Shown piece by piece: positions 1-7,282 of a stretch of 64,000 nucleotides of DNA. Origin of the DNA: Zafaria ginkgonis (lineage in GTDB: Bacteria > Actinomycetota > Actinomycetes > Actinomycetales > Micrococcaceae); contig NZ_BAABEO010000011.1 of NCBI RefSeq assembly GCF_039540195.1, forward strand, positions 62,001 through 126,000. The letters run 5' to 3'. A program made the translations under genes and the position numbers. The number at the start of each line of letters is the position of its first letter. Position 1 is the first letter of the stretch. The notes beneath the pieces are model-generated. The model did not search any database. It was given only the letters and a program-made list of their open reading frames with translations, and had not been told where the DNA came from.

Positions 1-264
1 GTGGTCGCCGGCATGGTCGGCGCCGGCGGGCTCGGCGGGGTCGTCGTCGAAGGCGTCGCCCAGCTCGACGCGGCCCGCGGCTTCGAGGGCGGCCTGGCCG
101 TGGTCATCCTGGCCATCTACCTGGACCGCGTCACCAGCGGCGCCCGCTCCCTGAGCCTCGTGGCCCGCAACCGCCGCCTCAAGAAGGAACACCAAGCCGC
201 CCAAGCCGACGCCCAAGCAGCCACCACGGCCCCCGCAAAGGCCACCACCCCTGCCGCCGCGTAG
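1..264 (+). CDS. proW: Glycine betaine/proline-type ABC transporter permease, C-terminal fragment
   Basis: The reading frame is open from the first base, so the gene begins left of the window and only the last 87 residues are visible. The stretch 'AGMVGAGGLGG' followed by 'FEGGLAVVILAIYLDRVT' is the characteristic end of ProW/OpuAB permeases, which import osmoprotectants such as glycine betaine or proline with an ATPase and a binding protein. The last transmembrane helix is at about residues 30-45. It is followed by a charged linker and an Ala/Thr/Pro-rich cytoplasmic tail, which is probably lineage-specific. The ATPase and binding-protein genes would be expected upstream, outside the window. 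The family assignment is firm; the exact substrate is inferred. Confidence 0.8.
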   Translation: MVAGMVGAGGLGGVVVEGVAQLDAARGFEGGLAVVILAIYLDRVTSGARSLSLVARNRRLKKEHQAAQADAQAATTAPAKATTPAAA

Positions 265-291
265 GGCCTAAGAGAATTCCGGCAGCAATCA

Positions 292-330
292 TGCGGCCCG
301 CAGCACGCCTTCCGGCGGCTGCGGGCCGCA
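292..330 (+). terminator. Hairpin after the ProW-type permease gene
   Basis: A perfect 13-bp stem pairs 292-304 with 318-330 around a 13-nt loop, 28 bases after the permease stop codon. No clear T-run follows, so termination is inferred from the position and strength of the stem. Confidence 0.55.
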
Positions 331-353
331 GGCGTGGCGGCGCTCCCCTAAAG

Positions 354-369
354 TCGCCCGAAAGGGCGA
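354..369 (+). promoter_or_regulatory. Short hairpin with GAAA tetraloop in the leader of the next gene
   Basis: TCGCCC and GGGCGA pair perfectly around a GAAA loop, a stable GNRA tetraloop. The hairpin ends only a few bases before the AAAGGAGG ribosome binding site of the small membrane protein gene at 392. It could stabilise the transcript 5' end or mark a processed leader; this is inference. Confidence 0.35.
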
Positions 370-391
370 TCAGAAAAGGAGGACTCCCCCA

Positions 392-703
392 ATGGATCAG
401 GTGGCCGAAATCAGCGGCTGGGTTGGAGCGGTGGCGGTCCTTGCCGGATACGCCCTCTTCTCCCTCGGATGGATCCCGAACGGGTACCTCTTCCAGCTGG
501 CCAACTGGGGCGGGTCCACGGCCCTGGCCTTCCACGCCTTCCACATCGGATCCTGGCCAACCCTGACCATCAACGTCTGCTGGTCCATCATCTCCGCCGC
601 CGCCATGGTCCGCCTCTACCTGCGCCGCCGTTCGGAGCCGGAGACGGTTGCACGCGAGCCCCGAGCCCGGCGGCGGAAAAAAGCCCGACCCAAAAGTTTA
701 TGA
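392..703 (+). CDS. Small membrane protein, CBU_0592-like domain
   Basis: A 103-residue protein with three hydrophobic segments at about residues 9-28, 30-50 and 55-75, then an Arg/Lys-rich cytoplasmic tail. The motif 'NWGGSTALAFHAF' resembles the CBU_0592 membrane domain found in many bacteria. Its function is unknown. The start is well supported by an AAAGGAGG Shine-Dalgarno sequence about 10 bases upstream. It stands alone between the osmolyte permease and the GntR gene and is probably expressed from its own short leader, which contains a stable hairpin. Family recognition is from memory of the motif, so moderate confidence. Confidence 0.7.
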   Translation: MDQVAEISGWVGAVAVLAGYALFSLGWIPNGYLFQLANWGGSTALAFHAFHIGSWPTLTINVCWSIISAAAMVRLYLRRRSEPETVAREPRARRRKKARPKSL

Positions 704-765
704 TTTACTCTAAAACTCTCTGACGTTGTCGGAGGTCTAGCGCTACCTAGGAGCGGCCCGGACAC

Positions 766-1560
766 ATGGGAGCAACGGTGAAGGATTTCGCTGGGAGCGT
801 GTCCCCCCGCGCCCTCGACATGGCGGCCCAAATCCGAGCCCACGGACCGGAAGCGTTAGGGCTCGCGGAGCGTGTGACCCTGCAACTGGAGACCGCCATC
901 GGCCTGGGCCTGCTCAACCCCGGCGAACGGCTCCCTCCGGAACAGCTGATGGCAGACCGCCTGGGCGTCTCCCCCCTCACCCTGCGGCAGTCCCTCGCCG
1001 TCCTCAGAAGCAAGGGCCTCCTGGAGACCCATCGAGGGCGCGGAGGCGGAAGCTACGTCACCGGAACGCTTCCGGTACACGAGACGGACATTGCGCGTGA
1101 ACTGCGCAGATACAAGAGCGACGACCTGCGCGACCTCATCGACCTGGCGGCCTCAACGGCAGGTTCCGCGGCACGGCTGGCCTCCCGGCGATCCGACGAG
1201 CAGGATCTCCGACGCCTCCGCAGCCTCGCCCAGCGGTTCGCAACGAGTTCCGAGCCGCACATGCTTCGCCAGACGGATGCACGGATTCACATCGGCCTCG
1301 GCGTGGCGGCACAGTCTCGCCGCCTGACCTCGCTCCTCATCCAGATCCATGCCGAGCTGTCCCCCCTGACGTGGGGACAGGTGTGGCTGGACGAGCACGC
1401 AACCGCCAGGCAGGGACATGCGGCCCTCCTCGACGCGATCGGGCAGGGAGACCCCGCCGCGGCCGAAGACATCGCGATCGCCCACTTCGAACGGGAAGGC
1501 GCCCTCATCATCGACCAGCACCTGGCGCTCCTGACCTTGGATCTGGCGGACACGCCATGA
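766..1560 (+). CDS. GntR-family transcriptional regulator (FadR/FCD type)
   Basis: This 264-residue protein has an N-terminal winged helix of GntR type at about residues 30-100. The recognition region reads 'LMADRLGVSPLTLRQSLAVL', followed by 'GLLETHRGRGGGSYV', the usual wing. The C-terminal all-helical region at about 115-250 fits the FCD ligand-binding domain. ATG at 766 has a distant GGAG; an in-frame GTG at 778 is an alternative start. The stop overlaps the start of the next gene (ATGA), so the regulator and the Cache protein are translationally coupled. The pair probably senses a small carboxylate or amino acid and may control the permease and dehydrogenase encoded on the other strand; that link is inference. 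Confidence 0.88.
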   Translation: MGATVKDFAGSVSPRALDMAAQIRAHGPEALGLAERVTLQLETAIGLGLLNPGERLPPEQLMADRLGVSPLTLRQSLAVLRSKGLLETHRGRGGGSYVTGTLPVHETDIARELRRYKSDDLRDLIDLAASTAGSAARLASRRSDEQDLRRLRSLAQRFATSSEPHMLRQTDARIHIGLGVAAQSRRLTSLLIQIHAELSPLTWGQVWLDEHATARQGHAALLDAIGQGDPAAAEDIAIAHFEREGALIIDQHLALLTLDLADTP

Positions 1561-2261
1561 AGTCCCTCGATGAGGTCCTGCGCGCGACCGCAGGCGCCCT
1601 GGGCCAGTGCCTTGAGCGGGTCTTCGCCGACCTGGCGGTCCTCTCCGGAGAGACCACGAGGATCATTGACGCTTCGGGACCGTCACGAAGCACGTTGGAG
1701 GCCCTGAGGCCGGTCGTCGAGGGCATCGTCATGAAGCAGGGCGGCCTCGTCGACAGCGCTGGAGTCTCGGTCGTCCCGGGGCTGCTCAAGGACGCTGAAA
1801 CCTGGCACCAATGGTGGAGCCTCATCAGGGGACAGCTGGTCTTCATCCCCCACAATCTCAATCCCGCCTCGCTCAACTACTACGACTACACCGAAATGAC
1901 GTGGTTCGAGCGTCCCTTGGCGTCCGGTCACCCCGAACTCATCGGCCCGTATTTGGACTTCGGCGGCGCCGACATGAAGATCGTCACCGCGTCGAGGCCG
2001 GTGCTGCGCGGATCGCACACCGTTGCCGTGGCAGGAGCCGATCTCTCGATGGACTTCATCGAACGCGCCTTTCTGCGCAACCTCGGCCGCAGGGACGAGC
2101 ACGTCGCCCTCATCACCGAAACCGGGAAAGTGGTTGCCTCCAACAGCGCCCGGTTCGCCCCGGGCACCCGCTTCGAGGGATCGCGAGCCGTTGTCGGTTC
2201 AGTGACTGTGCCGGTGGCGGACCTCGCGTCTCCCCCCTGGCACCTCATCGTCGCCGACTGA
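1557..2261 (+). CDS. Soluble Cache/PDC-fold sensor protein
   Basis: A 234-residue protein whose ATG at 1557 overlaps the TGA of the GntR gene. The central motif 'YYDYTEMTWFERPLASG' followed by 'GPYLDFGGADMKIVTASRPV' is typical of dCache/PDC extracytoplasmic sensor domains. A second motif, 'VALITETGKVVASN', marks the membrane-distal half. Cache domains normally sit between two transmembrane helices of chemoreceptors or kinases. Here there is no signal peptide, no membrane helix and no output domain, so it should be cytosolic. Strict coupling to the regulator suggests it is a ligand-binding accessory of GntR. This partnership is inferred from gene order. Confidence 0.75.
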   Translation: MKSLDEVLRATAGALGQCLERVFADLAVLSGETTRIIDASGPSRSTLEALRPVVEGIVMKQGGLVDSAGVSVVPGLLKDAETWHQWWSLIRGQLVFIPHNLNPASLNYYDYTEMTWFERPLASGHPELIGPYLDFGGADMKIVTASRPVLRGSHTVAVAGADLSMDFIERAFLRNLGRRDEHVALITETGKVVASNSARFAPGTRFEGSRAVVGSVTVPVADLASPPWHLIVAD

Positions 2262-2336
2262 CCCTCGTCGCCGGCTGCTCCCCGCCCGCCCAAGCGGTGC
2301 GCCGTCGCAATCCGACCGGGTGGCCATGCAAACGCA

Positions 2337-2381
2337 CCGCCGGCGCAGGCTTTCCCCTAAGGGGATAGCCAGCGCCGGCGG
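2337..2381. terminator. Bidirectional terminator hairpin between convergent genes
   Basis: A 10-bp perfect outer stem (2337-2346 with 2372-2381) continues inward through GGCT/AGCC and TCCCC/GGGGA, interrupted only by A-A and T-T mismatches. It lies between the converging Cache and permease genes. The rest of the 190-base gap shows nothing else I can name. Confidence 0.7.
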
Positions 2382-2451
2382 CGCGGATGCCGGCGCAGGT
2401 GCCCGGGGTTCAAGGTGCCCGGGACCCAGCGGCAGGGTTTAGCAGCGGGGT

Positions 2452-4119
2452 TCAGCGGCCGGGGCTAGTGCTGTTCGACCGGTCCTGCCCGCCACCCTCG
2501 TTCGGTGCATGGTGGTGATGGCCGGGGTGGTGCTCCTCGTACTCGACCTCCAGCTCGTCAGCCGAGGTGAGCCCTGCGGGCAGGTCAACGGTGGAGCGGG
2601 GACCGGTATAGGTGTGCTTCACCCGGATCTGCCAGGCCAGCCACAGCGTCAGCAAAGTGCCGCCGACCACCAAGGGCGTGTAGTTGAAATACTTCCACTC
2701 GAACTCCGGGCTCCAGGGGACCCCGCCGGGGGAGGTCGGCAGGATCGCGATGACGGTGGTCACGGCAATCTCGACGACGGCGACAACGCTCAGCCACTTG
2801 TAGTGGCGGCCCAGGGTCCAGGATCCCTTCTGGAAGGCCGAGCCCTTGCGCAGGCGCTGGAAGATCGGAATCCCAAAGGCCAGGTACAGCCCCACCACGC
2901 CGATGGACACGACGGCGTTGAACGCCACGGGTACGGGAGCGCCGTTGATGTCCACCGGCACCAGGGCCGGCAGGGTCAGGACGATCGCGAGCACGGCGAC
3001 CAGGGCCACGCTGTAGAGGGGCACCCCGCTCTTGTTGAGCCGGGTCCAGAAGCGGGCGCCGGGAACCGCGCCGTCGCGGCTGAAGGCGAACAGCATGCGG
3101 GTGGTGGAGGTCATGCAAGCCAGGGCGCAGAAGCACTGTCCCACGGTGGAGATCACCAGCACGGCGCTGACCCAGGGGCCGCTGAGCGCCTGGTTCAGGA
3201 TGGTGACCACGCTGCCGCCGCTGGCGGATACGGCATCTGCGTCCTGCACGGCGAAGAGGATGCCCAGCAGCAGGATCCAGCCGCCGATCGCCGAGTAGAG
3301 AATGGCCTGCCAGATGCCGTTGGCGGCGGAGTTGGAGGCTCCCTTGGTCTCTTCGGACATGTGGCAGGAGGCGTCGTAGCCGGTGACGGTGAACTGGGGC
3401 AGGATCACCGCCAGCGGCAGCACCAGGAACACGAACCCGAGTCCGGTGGTGGCGCCGTCGAACATGCCGGTGTTGTTGATCCGCTGGGTGAACACGTCCG
3501 CCACGCTGGCGTGGTGTTGCGGCACGAAGATGATGATGGCGATGATGGCGACCGTGCCGATGACGTGCCACCACACCGAGATGTTGTTGAAGATAGCCAG
3601 CAGGTGGCTGGAGAAGATCGATAGCAGGGTGACCACGGCCAGCACCCCGATGAAGATCAGGAACACGCGGGTCAGCGAGTAGCCGTCGGCCCAGGCCTGG
3701 CTGAACGAGGACAGGGTGATGTCGATGAAGGTCGCGCAGCCGTAGGAGACCGCGGCGACGATGGCCAGCAGCCCGAGGAAGTCGAGCCAGCCGGTGAAGT
3801 AGCTGGACCGGAGGCTGCCCAGCTTGGCGGCCCAGTAGTACATGCCGCCGGAGGTGGGCATCGCCGAGACGAGTTCGCCCATGCACAGGCCGACCACGAG
3901 GATCAGCGCGCACACGATCGGCCAGCCCCAGCTGATCGCCGCGGGACCGCCGTTGTTCCATCCGATGAAGAAGCTGATGAAGGGGCCGCTGAGGATGGAG
4001 ATGACGGAGAAGGAGATGGCGAAGTTGGAAAAACCGGACCAGGACCGTTTCAGCTCGGGCTTGTAGCCCAGATTGGCAAGAACGTCGTCGTCGGAGCGAC
4101 GTGATTCGGAGACAGACAT
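2452..4119 (-). CDS. APC-superfamily amino acid permease (ACT/GABA-permease-like)
   Basis: A 555-residue integral membrane transporter with about 12 hydrophobic helices. The N-terminal motif 'ELKRSWSGFSNFAISFSVIS' and the 'MPTSGGMYYWAA' segment are typical of the amino acid/choline (ACT) branch of the APC superfamily, which includes GABA permeases. 'HMSEETKGAS' is the conserved cytoplasmic loop. The C-terminus is cytoplasmic and His-rich ('EEHHPGHHHH'), possibly metal-binding or a lineage feature. I chose the ATG at 4119, which is preceded by AAGGA; a longer frame upstream lacks these family residues. It is followed on the same strand side by the SDR gene, and the two may share a substrate pathway. 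The substrate is not determined. Confidence 0.85.
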   Translation of the reverse strand: MSVSESRRSDDDVLANLGYKPELKRSWSGFSNFAISFSVISILSGPFISFFIGWNNGGPAAISWGWPIVCALILVVGLCMGELVSAMPTSGGMYYWAAKLGSLRSSYFTGWLDFLGLLAIVAAVSYGCATFIDITLSSFSQAWADGYSLTRVFLIFIGVLAVVTLLSIFSSHLLAIFNNISVWWHVIGTVAIIAIIIFVPQHHASVADVFTQRINNTGMFDGATTGLGFVFLVLPLAVILPQFTVTGYDASCHMSEETKGASNSAANGIWQAILYSAIGGWILLLGILFAVQDADAVSASGGSVVTILNQALSGPWVSAVLVISTVGQCFCALACMTSTTRMLFAFSRDGAVPGARFWTRLNKSGVPLYSVALVAVLAIVLTLPALVPVDINGAPVPVAFNAVVSIGVVGLYLAFGIPIFQRLRKGSAFQKGSWTLGRHYKWLSVVAVVEIAVTTVIAILPTSPGGVPWSPEFEWKYFNYTPLVVGGTLLTLWLAWQIRVKHTYTGPRSTVDLPAGLTSADELEVEYEEHHPGHHHHAPNEGGGQDRSNSTSPGR

Positions 4120-4234
4120 GGGAGTCAATCCTTGTGGTGGTGGGCTGGTGATAAGGGGATGTGTTAGCCAGTGAGGCTTTTCGCAACAGGTTCCCTGGAC
4201 GCTGCCACTGGGTGGCGTCCGCATGTAAGGGCGG

Positions 4235-5002
4235 CTACATCGACGTCAGTCCCCCGTCGATCGGAAGCAGCTGTCCGGTGATGTACCGGGCCCAGTCCGA
4301 TGCGAGGAACACCACCGAGGGGGCGATGTCCTCCGGCGTCCCCTGGCGCCCCAGGGGTACCTGCCGTCCCACGAGCTGGTCCAGTTCCTCCGTCTCCAGA
4401 TGGCCGAGCACCGGGTCGTTGAATCCCGTTTCGATCCATCCGGGGCAGATGCCGTTGACGCGGATGCCGTGCTCGGCGTACTCGATCGCAAGCTGCCGCG
4501 TGAGGTTCACGAGGGCGCCCTTGGAGGAGTTGTAGGCGACCAGGTCAGGTTCCCCGATCAGCCCGGACACGGACGCGGTGATGATGATGGCGCCCGACTT
4601 TTGCTGCACCATCTGGGGCAGTGCCGCCCGCACCGTGAGGAACGTGCCGCGCACGTTGACCGTAAAGGTCTTGTCCCACTCGTCCAGGGTCTGGGTCAGG
4701 GCGGTTCCTGCCATGAGCACACCGGCGTTGGCGTGGACGATGTCCAGCCGGCCGTGTGTGCGGACGATGTCATCGACCGCCGCGACCATCGCCTCGGCAT
4801 CCGTCACGTCGGCGGTGGCGGCGACCGCGGCATAGCCGGCGTTCTTGATGAGCTGCTCGGTTTCGGACGCTCCCGCGAAATCGACGTCCGTGGCCACCAC
4901 CAGGGCGCCTGCCTCGGCAAGGGCCAAGGCGCTGGCACGACCGATTCCGTGGCCAGCGCCGGTAACCATGGCCACTTGGCCAGCTAGGGACAAGGCATTC
5001 AT
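4235..5002 (-). CDS. SDR-family NAD(P)-dependent dehydrogenase
   Basis: A classical short-chain dehydrogenase of 255 residues. The cofactor motif 'TGAGHGIG' is near residue 15, 'HANAG' near 85, the catalytic serine in 'ITASVSG' near 140 and YxxxK in 'YNSSK' near 155. The proline-glycine segment 'CPGWIETGF' follows. Two tandem ATG codons are available; the second (5002) has the better spacing to GGAGG. The closing segment 'ITGQLLPIDGGLTSM' is typical of FabG-like enzymes that oxidise secondary alcohols or reduce ketones. It lies upstream of the APC permease on the same strand with a gap of about 115 bases, which suggests a joint catabolic role. The substrate is unknown. Confidence 0.87.
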   Translation of the reverse strand: MNALSLAGQVAMVTGAGHGIGRASALALAEAGALVVATDVDFAGASETEQLIKNAGYAAVAATADVTDAEAMVAAVDDIVRTHGRLDIVHANAGVLMAGTALTQTLDEWDKTFTVNVRGTFLTVRAALPQMVQQKSGAIIITASVSGLIGEPDLVAYNSSKGALVNLTRQLAIEYAEHGIRVNGICPGWIETGFNDPVLGHLETEELDQLVGRQVPLGRQGTPEDIAPSVVFLASDWARYITGQLLPIDGGLTSM

Positions 5003-5177
5003 CATCAACCTCCGTGGGATTTTCCTGCATGGGCCGGGGTGTGACGCCGGCCACGTTTCTGCGATTTCCACAACTGTAAGGCGAGTCGATCACCCTAGGC
5101 AATAGAATTTAGTATTAAAGGTTTACGTTCATGTCACTCCCGCGTTGCGGGTTCGTTTCCTTGGGCTCCGCGCAGGG

Positions 5178-5214
5178 AAGGGGCCCGCCGGACGTTGAGG
5201 GCAGGCCCCTTTTG
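5178..5214. terminator. Hairpin downstream of the M48 peptidase gene
   Basis: AAGGGGCC (5178-5185) pairs with GGCCCCTT (5204-5211) around an 18-nt loop, with extra T residues at 5212-5213. It separates the peptidase gene from the SDR gene. The T-run is oriented for plus-strand reading, so its role on the minus strand is less certain. Confidence 0.45.
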
Positions 5215-5281
5215 GGCGCAAGCATCAACCCTGAGCCCCGCTACCAACGTGGCGCGATACGGCCCCGGTCAGGGATTCGCC

Positions 5282-5950
5282 TCAGGCAAGACCGTCCCGA
5301 ACTGGACCTTTTCGCTTCTTGGTGAGCCGCTCCAGCCGGTCGAGCGGATGTGGATGCGTTGCCGTCAGCCCGCCCAGGAGCCCCGCCGCCCGCGCCTTCG
5401 CCCGACGCACCGCCAGCCACCGGAACAGCTCGTCCGCACCGCCCAGGCTGCCTTGGTAGGCAGCCGCGTAATCGTCCGCCTCCTCCTCGTGCCGGCGCGA
5501 CGCGAACAGCCCCGCACCCAAGGTCGCGAAGATGCCAGCCATCAGCACGGCCACCACCAGCGCGCCCAGAACCGGCAGGAACACGGCGGCCACGAGGCTC
5601 AGGAACCCCAACACAAGGAGCACAATCCCGCAAGCCCACCGCGCTCGCGCCCACAGGGACCGGCGCAGGGCAATATGGCCATATTCGTGGGCAAGGAGAA
5701 ACTCCAAGGCCGCCGTGCTGAGACTCGACACCGCCTCCGGCGACAACGCGATCACCGACCGGGCCCCGCCCCGCACGCGCGTTTTCGCAATGGCACTTGC
5801 CGCACGCGGCTTCCGGCCCCAGCGGTTGATAACAACCAGCCTTGGCACCACCTGACCCGCCGCTGCCGCAATGCGTTGCAGCATAGGCCCGGCGACAGCG
5901 AGGATGGACTCCTTGCCCTGGGCTGAATCGTTCCGGGCCGAATTGCTCAT
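5282..5950 (-). CDS. M48-family membrane zinc metallopeptidase
   Basis: A 222-residue protein with the zinc-protease motif HEYGH (HExxH) near residue 88. Two strong hydrophobic segments at about 105-150 follow, then the third zinc ligand region 'RRHEEEADDYAAAYQG' (ExxxD type). The end 'THPHPLDRLERL' is the usual closing motif of M48/HtpX-like peptidases. The family removes damaged or signal proteins at the membrane. This copy is shorter than HtpX (about 290 residues) and has only the central helices. ATG 5950 was preferred over GTG 5959 because the AGGGAG site is then about 9 bases away. Confidence 0.83.
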   Translation of the reverse strand: MSNSARNDSAQGKESILAVAGPMLQRIAAAAGQVVPRLVVINRWGRKPRAASAIAKTRVRGGARSVIALSPEAVSSLSTAALEFLLAHEYGHIALRRSLWARARWACGIVLLVLGFLSLVAAVFLPVLGALVVAVLMAGIFATLGAGLFASRRHEEEADDYAAAYQGSLGGADELFRWLAVRRAKARAAGLLGGLTATHPHPLDRLERLTKKRKGPVRDGLA

Positions 5951-6104
5951 GGCCGACACTCCCTAAGCTCCCCATACTCCGCGGGATCCCGAGCCCGCTG
6001 CATGGCGCCCGCGCCCCACAACAAATCTACCGCCGGGCGGGCGGCAACCGATACGGCCGGTTCCAGGGAGGGGTGCCACGTCGCAGCCGGGCCCAGGGGC
6101 CCAC

Positions 6105-6146
6105 AAAAAAGGACCGCCGATCCCCTTGTAAAGGAATCGGCGGTCC
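6105..6146 (-). terminator. Rho-independent terminator of the tRNA-Ala gene
   Basis: On the minus strand a perfect 11-bp stem (6111-6121 with 6136-6146) with a 14-nt loop is followed by six T residues, about 10 bases after the tRNA 3' end. It is a textbook intrinsic terminator. Confidence 0.9.
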
Positions 6147-6156
6147 GTAACTTTTG

Positions 6157-6229
6157 TGGAGCTTAGGGGAATCGAACCCCTGACCTTTTCATTGCGAACG
6201 AAACGCTCTACCAACTGAGCTAAAGCCCC
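6157..6229 (-). tRNA. tRNA-Ala (anticodon CGC)
   Basis: The 73-base minus-strand sequence folds into a full cloverleaf. The acceptor stem GGGGCTT pairs with AAGCTCC and includes the G3-U70 wobble that identifies alanine tRNAs. The D arm is GCTC/GAGC and the anticodon stem is TTTCG/TGAAA. The loop TTCGCAA has CGC at positions 34-36, reading GCG alanine codons. The T arm is AGGGG-TTCGAAT-CCCCT and the discriminator base is A. The CCA end is not encoded. A strong terminator follows immediately. Confidence 0.97.
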
Positions 6230-6303
6230 GTGCCGCAGTTCCATCCGGAATTGCAACCCTGTAAGGATAACGCGTCCCTCGCGTTCCGGCCAAAACGGCG
6301 CGC

Positions 6304-6510
6304 CTACAGCGTTTCGTGCTGGTTGGCGTTCTCCCGGGCGGCCGCGTATTGGCGCTGGATGTAGGCCTCCAGTTCGGTGCGCTCCACGCGCCACACGCCG
6401 CGCCCGCCGATTTGGATCGCCGGAAGTTCCCCGCTGCGCACCAGCGAACGGACCTGGGGCATATTCACGTTCAGCTCCTCGGCCACGTCTTCCAGACGCA
6501 TGAATCTCAT
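6304..6510 (-). CDS. Small excisionase/BldC-like helix-turn-helix protein
   Basis: A 68-residue DNA-binding protein containing 'RLEDVAEELNVNMPQVRSLV' and 'GELPAIQIGGRGVWRV'. This is the winged-helix layout of MerR/excisionase-type proteins such as the actinobacterial developmental regulator BldC. Nearly the whole protein is the domain, with a short helical tail 'ELEAYIQRQYAAA'. The start is ambiguous: ATG 6510 or ATG 6501, neither with a good Shine-Dalgarno sequence, so the transcript may be leaderless. It stands alone, upstream of tRNA-Ala on the same strand. No phage integrase is nearby, so a chromosomal regulator is more likely than an excisionase. Confidence 0.8.
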   Translation of the reverse strand: MRFMRLEDVAEELNVNMPQVRSLVRSGELPAIQIGGRGVWRVERTELEAYIQRQYAAARENANQHETL

Positions 6511-6750
6511 GCAACGAAAGTAGCGCGCCGCCCCACCGCTTTCCACTCCCTCCCCCGGCCTGTGGAAAAGCGCGCGCCGGAGCCGCGACGCACATCGCCC
6601 ATACCGCGCAACACGGTTGGGACCGGCCGGGCATTTTGACTAGTCTTGTTCCGTTGGGGCGAGCGTTTGGGACGCCTTCAACCCTCCCACCCCTTCCGCC
6701 CTCAACGGCACCCCGGCGGGCCGTGCCAGCTACTTTCCAGGAGCCATTCC

Positions 6751-7221
6751 ATGACCCCCGAGATCCACCAGCTGGACGAGACGGACAAGCGGATCCTGCT
6801 GGCCATGGACCCGGATCCCCGCATCCCCGTGATGATGCTGGCCCAGATCCTGGGGCTTGCCCGCGGCACCGTCCAGGCCCGCCTGGAGAAGCTCGCCGCG
6901 TCCGGCGCCCTGCGCCCTAACAGCATCCGCGTCAGCCCGGCCGCGCTCGGCCGCGGGGTGTCCGCCGCCGTCAGCGCCGAAGTGGACCAGTCCCTGCTCA
7001 ACGAGGCCATCGCGGCGCTGCGGGAGATTCCGGAGGTGCTGGACTGCGTTGCCCCGGCCGGGGACACCGACCTGCTGATCCGCGTGGCCGCGAAGGACCC
7101 CGACGACCTCTACCGGGTCAGCGAAGTCATCCGCCTCTGCCCCGGCATCAAGCGCACCTCCACCTCCATGTTCCTGCGCGAGGTCATCCCGTACCGCACA
7201 ACGGGCCTGCTCGGCGAATAG
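6751..7221 (+). CDS. Lrp/AsnC-family transcriptional regulator
   Basis: A 156-residue protein with an N-terminal helix-turn-helix at about residues 8-58 ('LDETDKRILLAM', 'LAQILGLARGTVQARLEKL') and a C-terminal RAM ligand-sensing domain at about 70-145 ('AGDTDLLIRVAAKDPDDLY'). Lrp-type regulators bind amino acids and form octamers. ATG 6751 follows CCAGGAG. It is convergent with the putative putrescine permease gene, so it may regulate that module or an amino acid pathway elsewhere. Confidence 0.9.
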   Translation: MTPEIHQLDETDKRILLAMDPDPRIPVMMLAQILGLARGTVQARLEKLAASGALRPNSIRVSPAALGRGVSAAVSAEVDQSLLNEAIAALREIPEVLDCVAPAGDTDLLIRVAAKDPDDLYRVSEVIRLCPGIKRTSTSMFLREVIPYRTTGLLGE

Positions 7222-7282
7222 ACGCCGGACAGGCCCGTGGCCCCGTCCGTCCAGGATGGACCGGGAGGGACGGGGCGGACGC

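Noticed and set aside
2452..4119. His-rich C-terminus of the APC permease as an affinity-tag artefact
   Set aside because: The His residues are part of a longer natural acidic tail in continuous frame and are followed by further residues.
6304..6510. Excisionase of a mobile element next to a tRNA gene
   Set aside because: The tRNA is complete, no integrase or duplicated tRNA end is present, and the protein fits BldC-like regulators.
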